64,000 nt of DNA from CAZCCV01 sp964497515 (GCA_964497515.1 CAZCCV010000001.1:1-64000), one strand, 5' to 3'; shown: positions 23,694-32,867, counted from the stretch's first letter. Program-made: numbers and translations. The notes: generated from the sequence alone by a model not told the origin.

Positions 23694-26600
23694 TTGAAGT
23701 CGGAAGTGGAAGAAGTCACACTCAGCATATCAACACAGTTCATAGCAGATAACGAGCGTTTCAAGATGCACGAGGCTTTGGATCATATGGTTGCATCAAA
23801 ACACTTGGATGTCTGCACAGCGTTTTTGGATGCGTATGGTGTGACGGCCATTGGCAGCGCGGCCGAAAACGGCGAAACACGGCTTCTAGTAGGCTTTGAC
23901 CTCGCTGATATTCCTGTTGCAGAAGACGTCGTATCGTTCCAGATGGCAGAGGAATATAAAGCATCCGGTAAAGACCCTGTTCATAGGCTGTCTGATGATG
24001 ATTTAGTAGAGAGTGCTGTTAAAGCTCTTCGATTATCCACTTTTCACACTAAGAAAGCTGCTCGTCGGACACACTCCAAACTGTATGTCACCGAAGATAT
24101 TGGCGTAGTTGGTAGTAGTAACCTCACCCGCCCTGGCATTGAAGGCCAGTGCGAACTCAATCTGTTTCAGCACGAACCAGAGGCAATTGCTCGGCTGCGT
24201 GAGTGGTTCGAGTCTATGTGGGATGAGGCGAAGAAAAGTGAGAGAGCTGACTTCAAGGAAGAACTCATCGAGTGGCTCGAAACCACTCGTCTCAAGCGGT
24301 TCGCGCCATTCCACCCTTATGCAAAAGCGATTTTTGAGCGTTACAGACATAGGTTTTTGTCACTGGGTGCATCTGCTTCTGATGTGAACCTGGCTGTATT
24401 CCAGGAAGAAGGTCGAGACACAGCCTTAAGCATTCTCGCTGAGCACAGGTGCTGTATAATTGCCGACGCAGTTGGCCTTGGCAAGACGTATGTGGCTCTC
24501 GGAGCTATGCAGAGACGAGCTAAGGTGCGACCGAGAAATGAGCGCAAGATTCTAGTGATCTGTCCGGCCCAGCTTGAATCCGTCTGGGAACGCGCGAGCC
24601 GCGACCAGGGCATCGCTCTGACCACAGAGAGTATGGAAACCCTCGGCAACACTTCAGGTTCTAGTTCCGAGGCCAGACTGCGTGACCTGGAGAATTATGC
24701 TCTGGTCATTGTCGACGAGGCTCACAATTTCCGCAACCCGAACGCCAACAGATTCAATAACTTGATGGAAGTATTGCAGGGCGGCCCACAGGATAAGGAA
24801 GTACTGCTCCTCACAGCCACACCCATCAACAACAGCATTCGCGACCTTTATAGCCTGTATCGCCTTATGACGCGCGACCGCGACGACTTCTTTGCAACAA
24901 CGAACTTGCGGATTCGCAGCCTGCGCGAGTTCTTTAAACAAGTGGAGAAAATGGGAATCAGCACCACTGATTTACTGCTCGAAACGATGGTCTGTCGTAG
25001 TAGACTTGATATCCGTCGTCGCCAGGAGAACGGTGAGGTCATCGTCATCAATGAGAAGGAAGTCCGATTCCCCAACAGGCGCATAGTCTCGCTGGAGTAC
25101 GGTTTGTCTGTCTCAGGCGACTCAGTCAAATATGACGAGCTTGCCGCCACCATCGAAAGCCTGACCCTCGGTGCCTACAACGTAGAGCAGTATTCGAAAT
25201 CACCCGATGCCCAGAAGAACCAGACATTCCTGAGATTGCAGACCTTGTTCCGCATTCTATTGCTGAAGCGCCTGGAAAGCAGTGTGGTGTCGTTCATATC
25301 CACTGCAGAGAACCTGTTGTGTTTCAGCGACAGAGTGGTTGAGGCGCTCCGAGAAGGTAGAAGACTCACCAATGATGAGTACCGTAAAATGCAACTCGAC
25401 TTTATAAAGCAGCTTGAGGATGATGACGAGGGTGAGGGGTCTTCCTACCTTGAGGATTTAAAAGAACGCGACCCGAACGATTACGATATTGACCGACTGG
25501 TGGCGGACGTTGCGGCAGATCACTTACTGCTCGACCCGTTGATCGATAAAGTCAGATCGCTCGTGGGTGTGAGAGATGGGAAGATTGCTCGGCTGAAAGA
25601 GGAGCTTAGGAAGCTCTTGCCTGACCAGAAAGTACTCATATTTACGTTCTATTCAGATACCGCCGACTACATTTTTGAACAGCTATCTTCAGACCGAGAA
25701 TTCGTAGAGGCCATAGGCAACGTTCGGATCGAGGAGATAGTCGGCGGAACCAAGTCAACTATTAAAACACGGATAGTCGAGGACTTCGCCCCGCTCTCGA
25801 ACGGGGTCAAGGAGAAGCCCAAGCACCCGATCCAGGTTCTTGTATCCACGGATGTTCTCTCCGAAGGGCAGAACCTTCAGGACTGCGGGTATCTCATCAA
25901 TTACGATCTGCACTTCAACCCCGTCCGAATGATTCAGCGAAATGGGCGTATTGACCGACTGTTCTCTTCGCACGAAGACATCACCATCGCAAACTTCTTC
26001 CCCGAGGGCGGGCTTGAGGAGCAACTGAAAATAGTCGAGCGGCTGCAAAAAAAGATAGAGCAAATTCAGGACAACCTACCGATGGACTCCAGTGTAATAG
26101 GTGAGACTGTCCGCGTGTTCAGCTTGGAAGAGTTGCGCAGGACAAAGGCGGGCGACGTTTCGGTCATTGACGAGATCGACGCTCAGAACCCGATCAACCG
26201 CTTCCACGATATGCTGAACGAAGTCATCAAGATGCTGCAGGACTTCGGCATCGAGGAAGTGGGCCGGATTCCGTTTGGCTGCCAGAGCAACAAGAAGTCC
26301 ACCCACAGAGGTGTCTTCGTCTGCGTCATCGCTGGCAAGCGCGAGGAGCATAAGAACTGCTGGTGGCTTTACTATCCAATGGACAAACACGCCACGGGTC
26401 TGTTCCCGGAGCCCACCCAAGAACCCAGCCAGATCATTGATCTGATTCGAAGTCCTAAGCCGCCTTCAGATGATCAGCACGTGCCTGACGTTACTCCCAG
26501 AGACATCAACTGGGAGATCATCCTCGACGCAAAGAAACGGTGCCGAGAGATGCTCATCGCACAAGCGCGAAATGAGGCTCAAGGCCAGATGTGGGCGACT

Positions 26601-26882
26601 AACCATATCAATAAGAAGGTCAAGTCGTTCTTCGCGGCCCGTCCGGACGGGCTACCTAACGAGCTTTCGCGGCGCTTGGGTCGGTATTCGCTGGAAAAGT
26701 ACAAAGTCGAGGCTGAGGAGATGATGAAAGCTGCTCAGGAGAGCAAAGATACGGCAGTGTTCGTGGACTGGCTTGATGACAGGCTTCCGCCCATTTCCCT
26801 GGCGAGCGACAACCCGGAGACTATGCCTCTTGAGGTTGTAAGCTACCTTGAGTTGATACCCGAAACGGAGGGCGCTAAATGA
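23694..26882 (+). CDS. PLD-nuclease / SNF2-like helicase fusion (defence)
   Basis: This 1062-residue protein starts at TTG behind GGGGAGG. Residues about 20-190 form a phospholipase-D-type nuclease domain with one HxK motif (H127-S-K129) and GSSN (140-143). A superfamily 2 SNF2/HepA-like helicase follows: DAVGLGKT (258-265), DEAH (341-344), LLTATPINN, and QRNGRIDR (748-755). The C-terminal 250 residues are helical. One HKD half-site suggests dimerisation, as in BfiI-like nucleases. It overlaps the methyltransferase gene in ATGA and likely acts with it in restriction of foreign DNA. Confidence 0.88.
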   Translation: MKSEVEEVTLSISTQFIADNERFKMHEALDHMVASKHLDVCTAFLDAYGVTAIGSAAENGETRLLVGFDLADIPVAEDVVSFQMAEEYKASGKDPVHRLSDDDLVESAVKALRLSTFHTKKAARRTHSKLYVTEDIGVVGSSNLTRPGIEGQCELNLFQHEPEAIARLREWFESMWDEAKKSERADFKEELIEWLETTRLKRFAPFHPYAKAIFERYRHRFLSLGASASDVNLAVFQEEGRDTALSILAEHRCCIIADAVGLGKTYVALGAMQRRAKVRPRNERKILVICPAQLESVWERASRDQGIALTTESMETLGNTSGSSSEARLRDLENYALVIVDEAHNFRNPNANRFNNLMEVLQGGPQDKEVLLLTATPINNSIRDLYSLYRLMTRDRDDFFATTNLRIRSLREFFKQVEKMGISTTDLLLETMVCRSRLDIRRRQENGEVIVINEKEVRFPNRRIVSLEYGLSVSGDSVKYDELAATIESLTLGAYNVEQYSKSPDAQKNQTFLRLQTLFRILLLKRLESSVVSFISTAENLLCFSDRVVEALREGRRLTNDEYRKMQLDFIKQLEDDDEGEGSSYLEDLKERDPNDYDIDRLVADVAADHLLLDPLIDKVRSLVGVRDGKIARLKEELRKLLPDQKVLIFTFYSDTADYIFEQLSSDREFVEAIGNVRIEEIVGGTKSTIKTRIVEDFAPLSNGVKEKPKHPIQVLVSTDVLSEGQNLQDCGYLINYDLHFNPVRMIQRNGRIDRLFSSHEDITIANFFPEGGLEEQLKIVERLQKKIEQIQDNLPMDSSVIGETVRVFSLEELRRTKAGDVSVIDEIDAQNPINRFHDMLNEVIKMLQDFGIEEVGRIPFGCQSNKKSTHRGVFVCVIAGKREEHKNCWWLYYPMDKHATGLFPEPTQEPSQIIDLIRSPKPPSDDQHVPDVTPRDINWEIILDAKKRCREMLIAQARNEAQGQMWATNHINKKVKSFFAARPDGLPNELSRRLGRYSLEKYKVEAEEMMKAAQESKDTAVFVDWLDDRLPPISLASDNPETMPLEVVSYLELIPETEGAK

Positions 26883-29800
26883 ATATGAAGTTGCTCAATT
26901 CTCTCACTGGTAGCGATGAAGAGTTCGCACAGGGGCTGGTAGAGCTAGGATGGTATAGATATCCTCCCACTCTTACAAACTACGCTTATTCAGGTGAAGC
27001 ACGTGAAAAACTTAAGCCGCAGTTTTTGGAGGCTGGAGAAGTCGGGGGTACAGATGCTTGGGTCTATCGTCTGAAAATCAGCAGCGGAAAATGGCAGGAT
27101 GCAGTGGCAATTGTAGAAAGCCAACTCAAAAAGGAGCCGCGATTTGCAGTGGTCTTCTGCAACGTTGCCGGGGCGCTTCTGATACTCGTTCCGTCGAATC
27201 CGGATAAGGCTTTCGCACGCGCAAAGAGCGGTCTTGCTGTCGACCGTATCTACCTGGACACCCGCCAGCCGTCGAATTTCGAGGCCGAGACGATCAAGAA
27301 GCTCAAGGAAGCCCCCAAGAAGCATTTTCGGGCGCGCCTCCAGGAGATGGTGAACACCGAGCGGGTCACTAAGAAGTTCTACGACCGTTTCAAGAAGGAA
27401 CTCGACAGCTTCCAAAAACTCATAGATGGAATCACTGTCGAGGCAGACCGGCTGTGGTATTCGTCGGTAATGCTCAACCGCCTGATGTTCATCTATTTCC
27501 TTCAGCGGAAGGGCTTCCTGGACGGCGACCGCGATTATATGAGCAACCGGCTCAAGGCCGTTCAGGAGAGACGGGGCAAGGACGAGTTCCAGTCGTTCTA
27601 CAGATGCTTCCTTCTCCGGCTTTTCCACGAAGGACTCGGATCACGCAAGCGCGAGCTGGACTTTGAGGAACTACTCGGCAGAATCCCCTACTTGAACGGC
27701 GGCTTGTTCGAGGTTCACGACATCGAGAGCCGTTACGTGGACGATACCGGGCAGACCGTTGTCGATATTCCTGACGACGCCTTCGAGAGCGTGTTTGCGT
27801 TCTTCAACGACTATGAATGGTGTCTGGACACTCGCCCATCGCGAACAGAGCGGGAGATAAACCCGGATGTCCTTGGATACATCTTCGAGAAGTACATCAA
27901 CCAGAAACAGATGGGAGCCTACTACACTAAAGAGGACATCACTGAATACATCTCCAAGAATACCATCATTCCCTATATCTTCGACACAGTTGCCAAGAAG
28001 CACAAGGCGGCTTTTGAGGGTGATAATTCTGCCTGGCTGCTGCTTCAAATAGATCCAGACTGGTATATTTATGAGGCAGTTCGAAAGGGCGTGGAGCTCT
28101 ACCTCCCCGAAGAAATTGCCTGCGGCCTTAACGATGTATCGAAGCGTGACAAGTGGAATACTCCCTCACCCGAAGAGTATGCGTTACCAACGGAGATATG
28201 GCGCGAAGTAGTCGCGCGCAGAAAGAGATACGCAGAAGTCCGCGGCAAGATGGAGCGAGATGAAGTCCGTTCTATCGATGATCTTATAACTCTCAATCTG
28301 AACATTATTCAGTTTGCCAGGGATGTAATAGATGTATCGAATGACCCAGAGCTGATCCGCGCGATCTGGAACACAATGGCAGGCAGGATAGCTGAGATTG
28401 GCACAAATGCACCTCCGATCCCGCCGATGACAGTGCTCGATCCCACTTGTGGATCTGGCGCATTTCTATTTGCTGCCTTGAACATCCTGGAACCGCTTTA
28501 CGAAGGCTGCCTGAACCGTATGCAGGAGTTCGTGGAGCAGGCGGATAAGGCTGGCGATTCGCGCAAATATCCTGACTTCCGAAGCGTCCTCTCCAGGATG
28601 AACGATAGCACAAATCACCCCAACCGGGACTATTTCGTATACAAGTCGATTATTCTCAACAACCTCTACGGCGTGGACATTATGCCGGAGGCGGTAGAGA
28701 TATGCAAACTTCGCTTGTTTCTGAAACTTGCGTCAGTAGTCGAGCCGTCCCTAGACAGCGTTAATATGGGGCTTGAGCCTCTGCCGGATATTGACTTCAA
28801 CATCCGCGCGGGGAACACGCTCGTTGGTTTTGCCACGGAAGAGGAGACAAAACGAACAATAAAGAGCACGTTGGACTTCGACGATGCTTGGGCGACAATC
28901 GAAGAGAAGATCAAGGATGTAAATGACCTGATGGAGTTGTTCCGCCAGCAGCAGACGGAATTGGGACAGGAAGTCACCGCCGAAGACAAGGCGAATTTGC
29001 AGCTACGCTTGGCGGCGGTTGATGAAGAGCTCAACAGATACCTGGCTGAGCAGTATGGAGACTCTGCAAACGACTACAATGCCTGGCTGGCATCGCATCA
29101 GCCGTTCCACTGGTATGTGGAGTTCTACGGGATTATGAAGCGTGGCGGGTTTGATGTGATAATCGGTAACCCGCCGTATGTGGAGTATAGCAAGGTCAAA
29201 GACGATTACACTCTGAAAGGGTATTCGACTATAAGCTGCGGGAATTTGTATGCGTATGTGATTGAGCGCTGCGACAAACTGTTGAAAATTAGTTCGAGAT
29301 CAGGAATGATAATACCGCACTCCTCCATTTGCACCGACCGTATGGCAGAACTGCAATCATTCCTGAAGAATACCAGCAGTCATTTTTGGGTGTCCACGTA
29401 CTGCGTTCGCCCTGCAAAGCTATTCGATGGCGTTGACCAAAGGTTGGCAGTGTATGTGCTGAAGAACACAAGCACCCTTACGAGGGCAGTCTTATTCACT
29501 TCCATTTATCACAGGTGGGCTAGCGAAATCAGAGAACACCTGTTTCCTCTCTTATCATATGTTCACAGCCCAAGCGCGGGCACGCTAAACACAATTCCCA
29601 AGATAGATAATGATGTTGGGGTGGGTATCTATAACAAGATGTTGCAAAACGACATTCTTGGAACAAATTTGCTAGCGCAAAACAATGCGCGCGTTATCTT
29701 TTATCACAACGCACCGCGCTACTGGAACCGCGCTATGGATTTCACGCCATATTTTTGGAATGAGCGTGACGGCGTGCAAGTATCAAGCCAGATAAAAACC

Positions 29801-30217
29801 ATCAGTGTAAGAAATCAACTTGACGAGAAAGTTGTTGTTGCATGCCTCAATAGTACGCTGTTCTACTGGTGGTTCATAATACTTTCTGACTGTCGGCACC
29901 TCAACCTCCGTGAGATCGAGCAGTTCCCTGTTAGCCTGTCCGAAATGAGCACCGCGGCAAAGAGCAAGTTGGCTGCAATAACCGAGAAACTAATGCTGGA
30001 CTTGAAGCGCAACTCATCGCGAAAAGAGGCACGATATAGCACAACGGGGCGCGTAGCATACGACGAGTTCTACCCTCGTCTCTCCAAGCCCATCATCGAC
30101 GAAATAGACCGTGTATTGGCTGAGCACTATGGTTTCACTGATGAGGAGCTGGACTTTATAATCAACTACGACATCAAATACCGCATGGGGCTGGGCGGGG
30201 ATAGTGAGGATGATTAG
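26879..30217 (+). CDS. Eco57I-type adenine-N6 DNA methyltransferase
   Basis: This 1112-residue protein has motif I DPTCGSGAF (521-529) and motif IV NPPY (764-767) in the order of gamma-class N6-adenine methyltransferases. The N-terminal 500 residues are a helical domain of the kind seen in Eco57I/PglX-like enzymes. Residues about 790-1112 form a target-recognition region. No nuclease motif is obvious, so cutting would rest with the PLD-helicase upstream. Length is close to BREX PglX, but no other BREX gene is present. The next gene begins at its stop. Confidence 0.9.
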   Translation: MNMKLLNSLTGSDEEFAQGLVELGWYRYPPTLTNYAYSGEAREKLKPQFLEAGEVGGTDAWVYRLKISSGKWQDAVAIVESQLKKEPRFAVVFCNVAGALLILVPSNPDKAFARAKSGLAVDRIYLDTRQPSNFEAETIKKLKEAPKKHFRARLQEMVNTERVTKKFYDRFKKELDSFQKLIDGITVEADRLWYSSVMLNRLMFIYFLQRKGFLDGDRDYMSNRLKAVQERRGKDEFQSFYRCFLLRLFHEGLGSRKRELDFEELLGRIPYLNGGLFEVHDIESRYVDDTGQTVVDIPDDAFESVFAFFNDYEWCLDTRPSRTEREINPDVLGYIFEKYINQKQMGAYYTKEDITEYISKNTIIPYIFDTVAKKHKAAFEGDNSAWLLLQIDPDWYIYEAVRKGVELYLPEEIACGLNDVSKRDKWNTPSPEEYALPTEIWREVVARRKRYAEVRGKMERDEVRSIDDLITLNLNIIQFARDVIDVSNDPELIRAIWNTMAGRIAEIGTNAPPIPPMTVLDPTCGSGAFLFAALNILEPLYEGCLNRMQEFVEQADKAGDSRKYPDFRSVLSRMNDSTNHPNRDYFVYKSIILNNLYGVDIMPEAVEICKLRLFLKLASVVEPSLDSVNMGLEPLPDIDFNIRAGNTLVGFATEEETKRTIKSTLDFDDAWATIEEKIKDVNDLMELFRQQQTELGQEVTAEDKANLQLRLAAVDEELNRYLAEQYGDSANDYNAWLASHQPFHWYVEFYGIMKRGGFDVIIGNPPYVEYSKVKDDYTLKGYSTISCGNLYAYVIERCDKLLKISSRSGMIIPHSSICTDRMAELQSFLKNTSSHFWVSTYCVRPAKLFDGVDQRLAVYVLKNTSTLTRAVLFTSIYHRWASEIREHLFPLLSYVHSPSAGTLNTIPKIDNDVGVGIYNKMLQNDILGTNLLAQNNARVIFYHNAPRYWNRAMDFTPYFWNERDGVQVSSQIKTISVRNQLDEKVVVACLNSTLFYWWFIILSDCRHLNLREIEQFPVSLSEMSTAAKSKLAAITEKLMLDLKRNSSRKEARYSTTGRVAYDEFYPRLSKPIIDEIDRVLAEHYGFTDEELDFIINYDIKYRMGLGGDSEDD

Positions 30218-31057
30218 TTGATGCGAGGGGCTGAGCGGGTGTTGGCGGATGGCTTTCCTCATCCTCTGTGGTGTTATGGGGATTTGGGGGCTCTGGAGGG
30301 GCGTCGTGTGGGGCTTTTGTGCTCGGTGAAGTGCCCGGGGAGTGTCATCCTGCGCACATTTGACCTTATGGGGGAACTGGCCGATGAGGAGCTGACGGTT
30401 GTGAGCGGTTTCCACTCCCCTATGGAGAATGAGTGCCGTAAAATACTGCTAAGAGGAACGTGCGGTGTTGCAATCTGTTATGCGAGAAGCCTTCCCAAAA
30501 GAATCCCCGGCGATCTCAAAAAGCCAATAGATGAAGGCAGGCTGCTGCTGGTGTCCGCATTCGAAGATGGCCGCGACCAAATAACTAAACAGAGCTCAAC
30601 CAGGCGCAATCGGCTGGTTGCACATTTGGGTGATGTTTTGTTCGTTCCGTATGCATCACCGGACGGGATGGTGGAAGGAATCTGCAGGGAGGCAATTGCA
30701 TCAGGTAGACAGGTTCTTACTTTCGACGGTGACCCAGGCGCATCGTTGCGGGCAATCGGCGCGAAGGCAATCCCACTGAGTGGAGTTGCGCTGCTCGTTC
30801 GGAGCTTGCCGGATAGCGAGAAGAAGTCCGGCCTGCTGCTCGATGACAGCAATGCGCGGCGGCATACCTACAGCGTGGCTGACATCAGGCGCAATCACCT
30901 GCGGGCCTATGAGAAGTGGACCGACCAGGACGAGGCTCTGCTGCTGAAGCTTCATGGTGAAGGCAAGAGCCGACGGGAGATCGCACAGGAGTTGCAGCGC
31001 CAACCCAGCGCCATATCAAGCCGACTGCGCAAGATCGAGCGGAGGATAACCCAATGA
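30218..31057 (+). CDS. DprA/Smf-like Rossmann protein with C-terminal HTH
   Basis: This protein of about 278 residues starts at TTG 30218 or ATG 30221, touching the methyltransferase stop. The Rossmann core resembles DprA (SLOG superfamily): VVSGFHSPMENECRKILLRGTCGVAICYARSL, then STRRNRLVAHLGDVLFVPYASPDG. The C-terminal 45 residues (KWTDQDEALLLKLHGEGKSRREIAQELQRQPSAISSRLRKIE) form a Myb/sigma-like HTH. It is shorter than competence DprA and lacks its SAM domain. In the operon it may sense DNA or nucleotides for the helicase-methyltransferase pair (inference). Confidence 0.8.
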   Translation: MMRGAERVLADGFPHPLWCYGDLGALEGRRVGLLCSVKCPGSVILRTFDLMGELADEELTVVSGFHSPMENECRKILLRGTCGVAICYARSLPKRIPGDLKKPIDEGRLLLVSAFEDGRDQITKQSSTRRNRLVAHLGDVLFVPYASPDGMVEGICREAIASGRQVLTFDGDPGASLRAIGAKAIPLSGVALLVRSLPDSEKKSGLLLDDSNARRHTYSVADIRRNHLRAYEKWTDQDEALLLKLHGEGKSRREIAQELQRQPSAISSRLRKIERRITQ

Positions 31058-31162
31058 CAAGACAACACTGGAGTAAACACGGCGTTTCGGATGCTACTGG
31101 AGCAGGTCTAGAACTAGAGCGTCATCGAGGAAGTGAACTAGCCCGGCGGATAGGAGAACGAC

Positions 31163-31837
31163 GTGGAAAGCCGAATTAGAAGCATCCTTGAAGACCTTGA
31201 GGCTGTGCGGGAAAACCTTCTTGCAGTGTCGGATGACATATGGCTTGGCATTGATCACAATGATCCTGAAGCTTTGGATGAGGGATACCAGTTCAAGATG
31301 TCTTACAATGAGAAAATGAGGGCTTTTGATACGCTGGCAACTGATATATCTAGTATGATCCAGAGCTTCACGAAAGTGAGGGTAGAGCCAAATGAAACAG
31401 AGCCAGAGAAGACAGGTGCGGAAAACGCGCGGATCATCAAGGAGCTGGACAAGAAAGTGCCTCATACTCTTAAAGAGAGCTTCACCTACAAGAGGCCCTA
31501 TGGTTATGTGTTGTCGGGCAGTGCATTCAAGGAATTGGTGACTTGGAAGAACCTCTATGTTACTCTGTGCAGACAGATGGCTACGACTGATGAGGAGCGT
31601 TTTCTTGCGCTGCCAGAAAACCCAGACTTCAATACGAGCCAAGGCAACAAGCTGTTCTCTAGAGAGCCGAACGACCTTCGGGTAGGAATGATGATCCGTG
31701 ACGGCATCTATGCTGAAACCCACTTCTCGGCAAATGACATAAGGGACTGCATCAAGAGAGTTCTAGACACCTTCGGAATCCCGCATAGCGACATCAAGCT
31801 ATACCTGCGCGAAGATCGCGATGCGGAGCCAGAGTGA
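31163..31837 (+). CDS. uncharacterised 224-aa protein at the end of the defence operon
   Basis: Starts at GTG 31163, about 105 bases after the DprA-like gene. The N-terminal half is helical and acidic, possibly coiled coil (ESRIRSILEDLEAVRENLLAVSDDIW). The middle holds FTYKRPYGYVLSGSAFKELVTWKNLYVTLCRQMA and the C-terminus is mixed. I recognise no family. Strand and position suggest it belongs to the defence operon. The gene ends just before an IS3 remnant and may have lost its original downstream neighbour. Confidence 0.65.
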   Translation: MESRIRSILEDLEAVRENLLAVSDDIWLGIDHNDPEALDEGYQFKMSYNEKMRAFDTLATDISSMIQSFTKVRVEPNETEPEKTGAENARIIKELDKKVPHTLKESFTYKRPYGYVLSGSAFKELVTWKNLYVTLCRQMATTDEERFLALPENPDFNTSQGNKLFSREPNDLRVGMMIRDGIYAETHFSANDIRDCIKRVLDTFGIPHSDIKLYLREDRDAEPE

Positions 31838-31839
31838 AC

Positions 31840-32101
31840 CAGAATGCTCGTCCTCATCCCTCGGCAGATCGACAATACCGTTACTCTTCTTGTAGTAATT
31901 TATCCATACTGTCAAGGTGTTAGGATTAATTCCCAAGCTTCTTGCCACTCCGGACTTCGTCGCCCCAGGCTGCATCGCCATCTCAACAGCCTGAAACTTA
32001 AACTCATCAGAATATACACGTTGCTCTTTCATTAGAGTAGCCTCCAATCTCTAACCCATTCTAGCATCATACAACGTGTACATTATTTCTGCGCATTACT
32101 G
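31840..32101 (-). mobile_element. IS3-family remnant: 5' end with truncated orfA
   Basis: On the minus strand, a transposase OrfA N-terminus (KEQRVYSDEFKFQAVEMAMQPGATKSGVARSLGINPNTLTVWI) begins at about 32032 and breaks off near 31840. The IS left end follows, with a terminal TGCGCAGAAATAATGTAC reading inward from about 32095. Bases 31968-32099 are repeated at 33002-33133 with two mismatches. No orfB or catalytic DDE region is present, so it is inactive. Confidence 0.8.
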
Positions 32102-32343
32102 AGGTGAACTGGCAGATTATACACGGCGAACTTGTGATCTTTCCTGATCCAGTGTTGTCACTGCCACCGATAGATCGACTGGAGGGATTTAGACCGGGCT
32201 GTCCAAGCGTGTACTGCCGCGTTCGGCTTCCAACAATCACTAAAGACGGTGTTGAAGCGGCATGGTGCTACGTCGGTTCCGGCCTACAACTCCACTCGGT
32301 ATTGCCATTGAGGTCGTCATCCTGGCATCCTCACGCGGAATAG
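32102..32343 (+). pseudogene. truncated gamma-glutamylcyclotransferase copy
   Basis: About 80 codons similar to the C-terminus of the gene at 22544 (IIHGELVIFPDPVLSLPPIDRLEGFRP, then CPSVYCRVRLP and AAWCYVGSG), with a run of near-identical DNA over PPIDRLEGF. Homology begins exactly at the IS end, so the insertion removed the first two thirds, including YGTL. The remaining end is intact to its own stop TAG. This is a remnant of a second copy. Confidence 0.8.
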
Positions 32344-32369
32344 CATTTGCATCAGTCGCAATCAGTCAT

Positions 32370-32427
32370 AATCAGTCAGCATTCGAGGTGACAAAGGCTC
32401 AGCTTTTCTGCTATAATGCAGACGGCT
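32370..32427 (+). repeat. 58-bp direct repeat, copy 2
   Basis: Matches 23285-23342 with one mismatch. It follows the cyclotransferase fragment at a shorter distance than copy 1 does and is preceded by an extra partial repeat (AATCAGTCA units at about 32360-32380). Confidence 0.9.
32388..32417 (+). promoter_or_regulatory. second copy of the repeat-borne promoter
   Basis: GTGACA (32388-32393), 18 bases, TATAAT (32412-32417) with the TGC extension, identical to the copy before the defence operon. It points at the 120-residue ORF at 32505. Confidence 0.7.
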
Positions 32428-32504
32428 TACAACATGCCTGGTGGTGGTCTGGAGATACTCATCCATAGTAAAGACATTGACCCTAGGTTCTTGAAACGGA
32501 TACG

Positions 32505-32867
32505 ATGATGACAAACGATAAGGTACAAGAAGCTGCCGAGTGGTTGAAGCAACTATTCGATGATCTTACCAAAGAACCAGCTTATGAGAAAAGCGGCGAA
32601 GAACTGATGCTTCGGGTTCAATGGGAGATCGAACGGTATGACCCGGAACTTCAACGTGCTGTTGTAGATGCTCTCAGGCTGTTGCTTCTCAGTAGCGATG
32701 AGCTAACAGCTTGGAGAGCGCTCAACCTTGTCAGATGGATGCATCTCAAGGAGTACATACCTCTGCTGGAACAGATGCGTAAGGACTTACGTGCCAAGCG
32801 CAACACTGTAACTAAGCTATCGCTTTCAGAGGTAGAGTGGGCGCTCAAGATACTCAAAAAGTCGTAA
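32505..32867 (+). CDS. small HEAT-like helical protein
   Basis: This 120-residue all-helical protein (KVQEAAEWLKQLFDDLTKEP, ELQRAVVDALRLLLLSSDELTAWRALNLVRWMHLKEYIPLLEQM) has spacing that resembles HEAT-type repeats. Two adjacent ATGs start it, and there is no clear ribosome site. It is served by the duplicated promoter upstream. No family is recognised. It may be a cargo gene of the duplicated module. Confidence 0.6.
   Translation: MMTNDKVQEAAEWLKQLFDDLTKEPAYEKSGEELMLRVQWEIERYDPELQRAVVDALRLLLLSSDELTAWRALNLVRWMHLKEYIPLLEQMRKDLRAKRNTVTKLSLSEVEWALKILKKS

Noticed and set aside
23436..31837. Canonical DISARM or BREX
   Set aside because: The DUF1998 protein of DISARM and the PglZ, BrxC and BrxL proteins of BREX are absent. 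The methyltransferase and helicase resemble parts of both but do not complete either.
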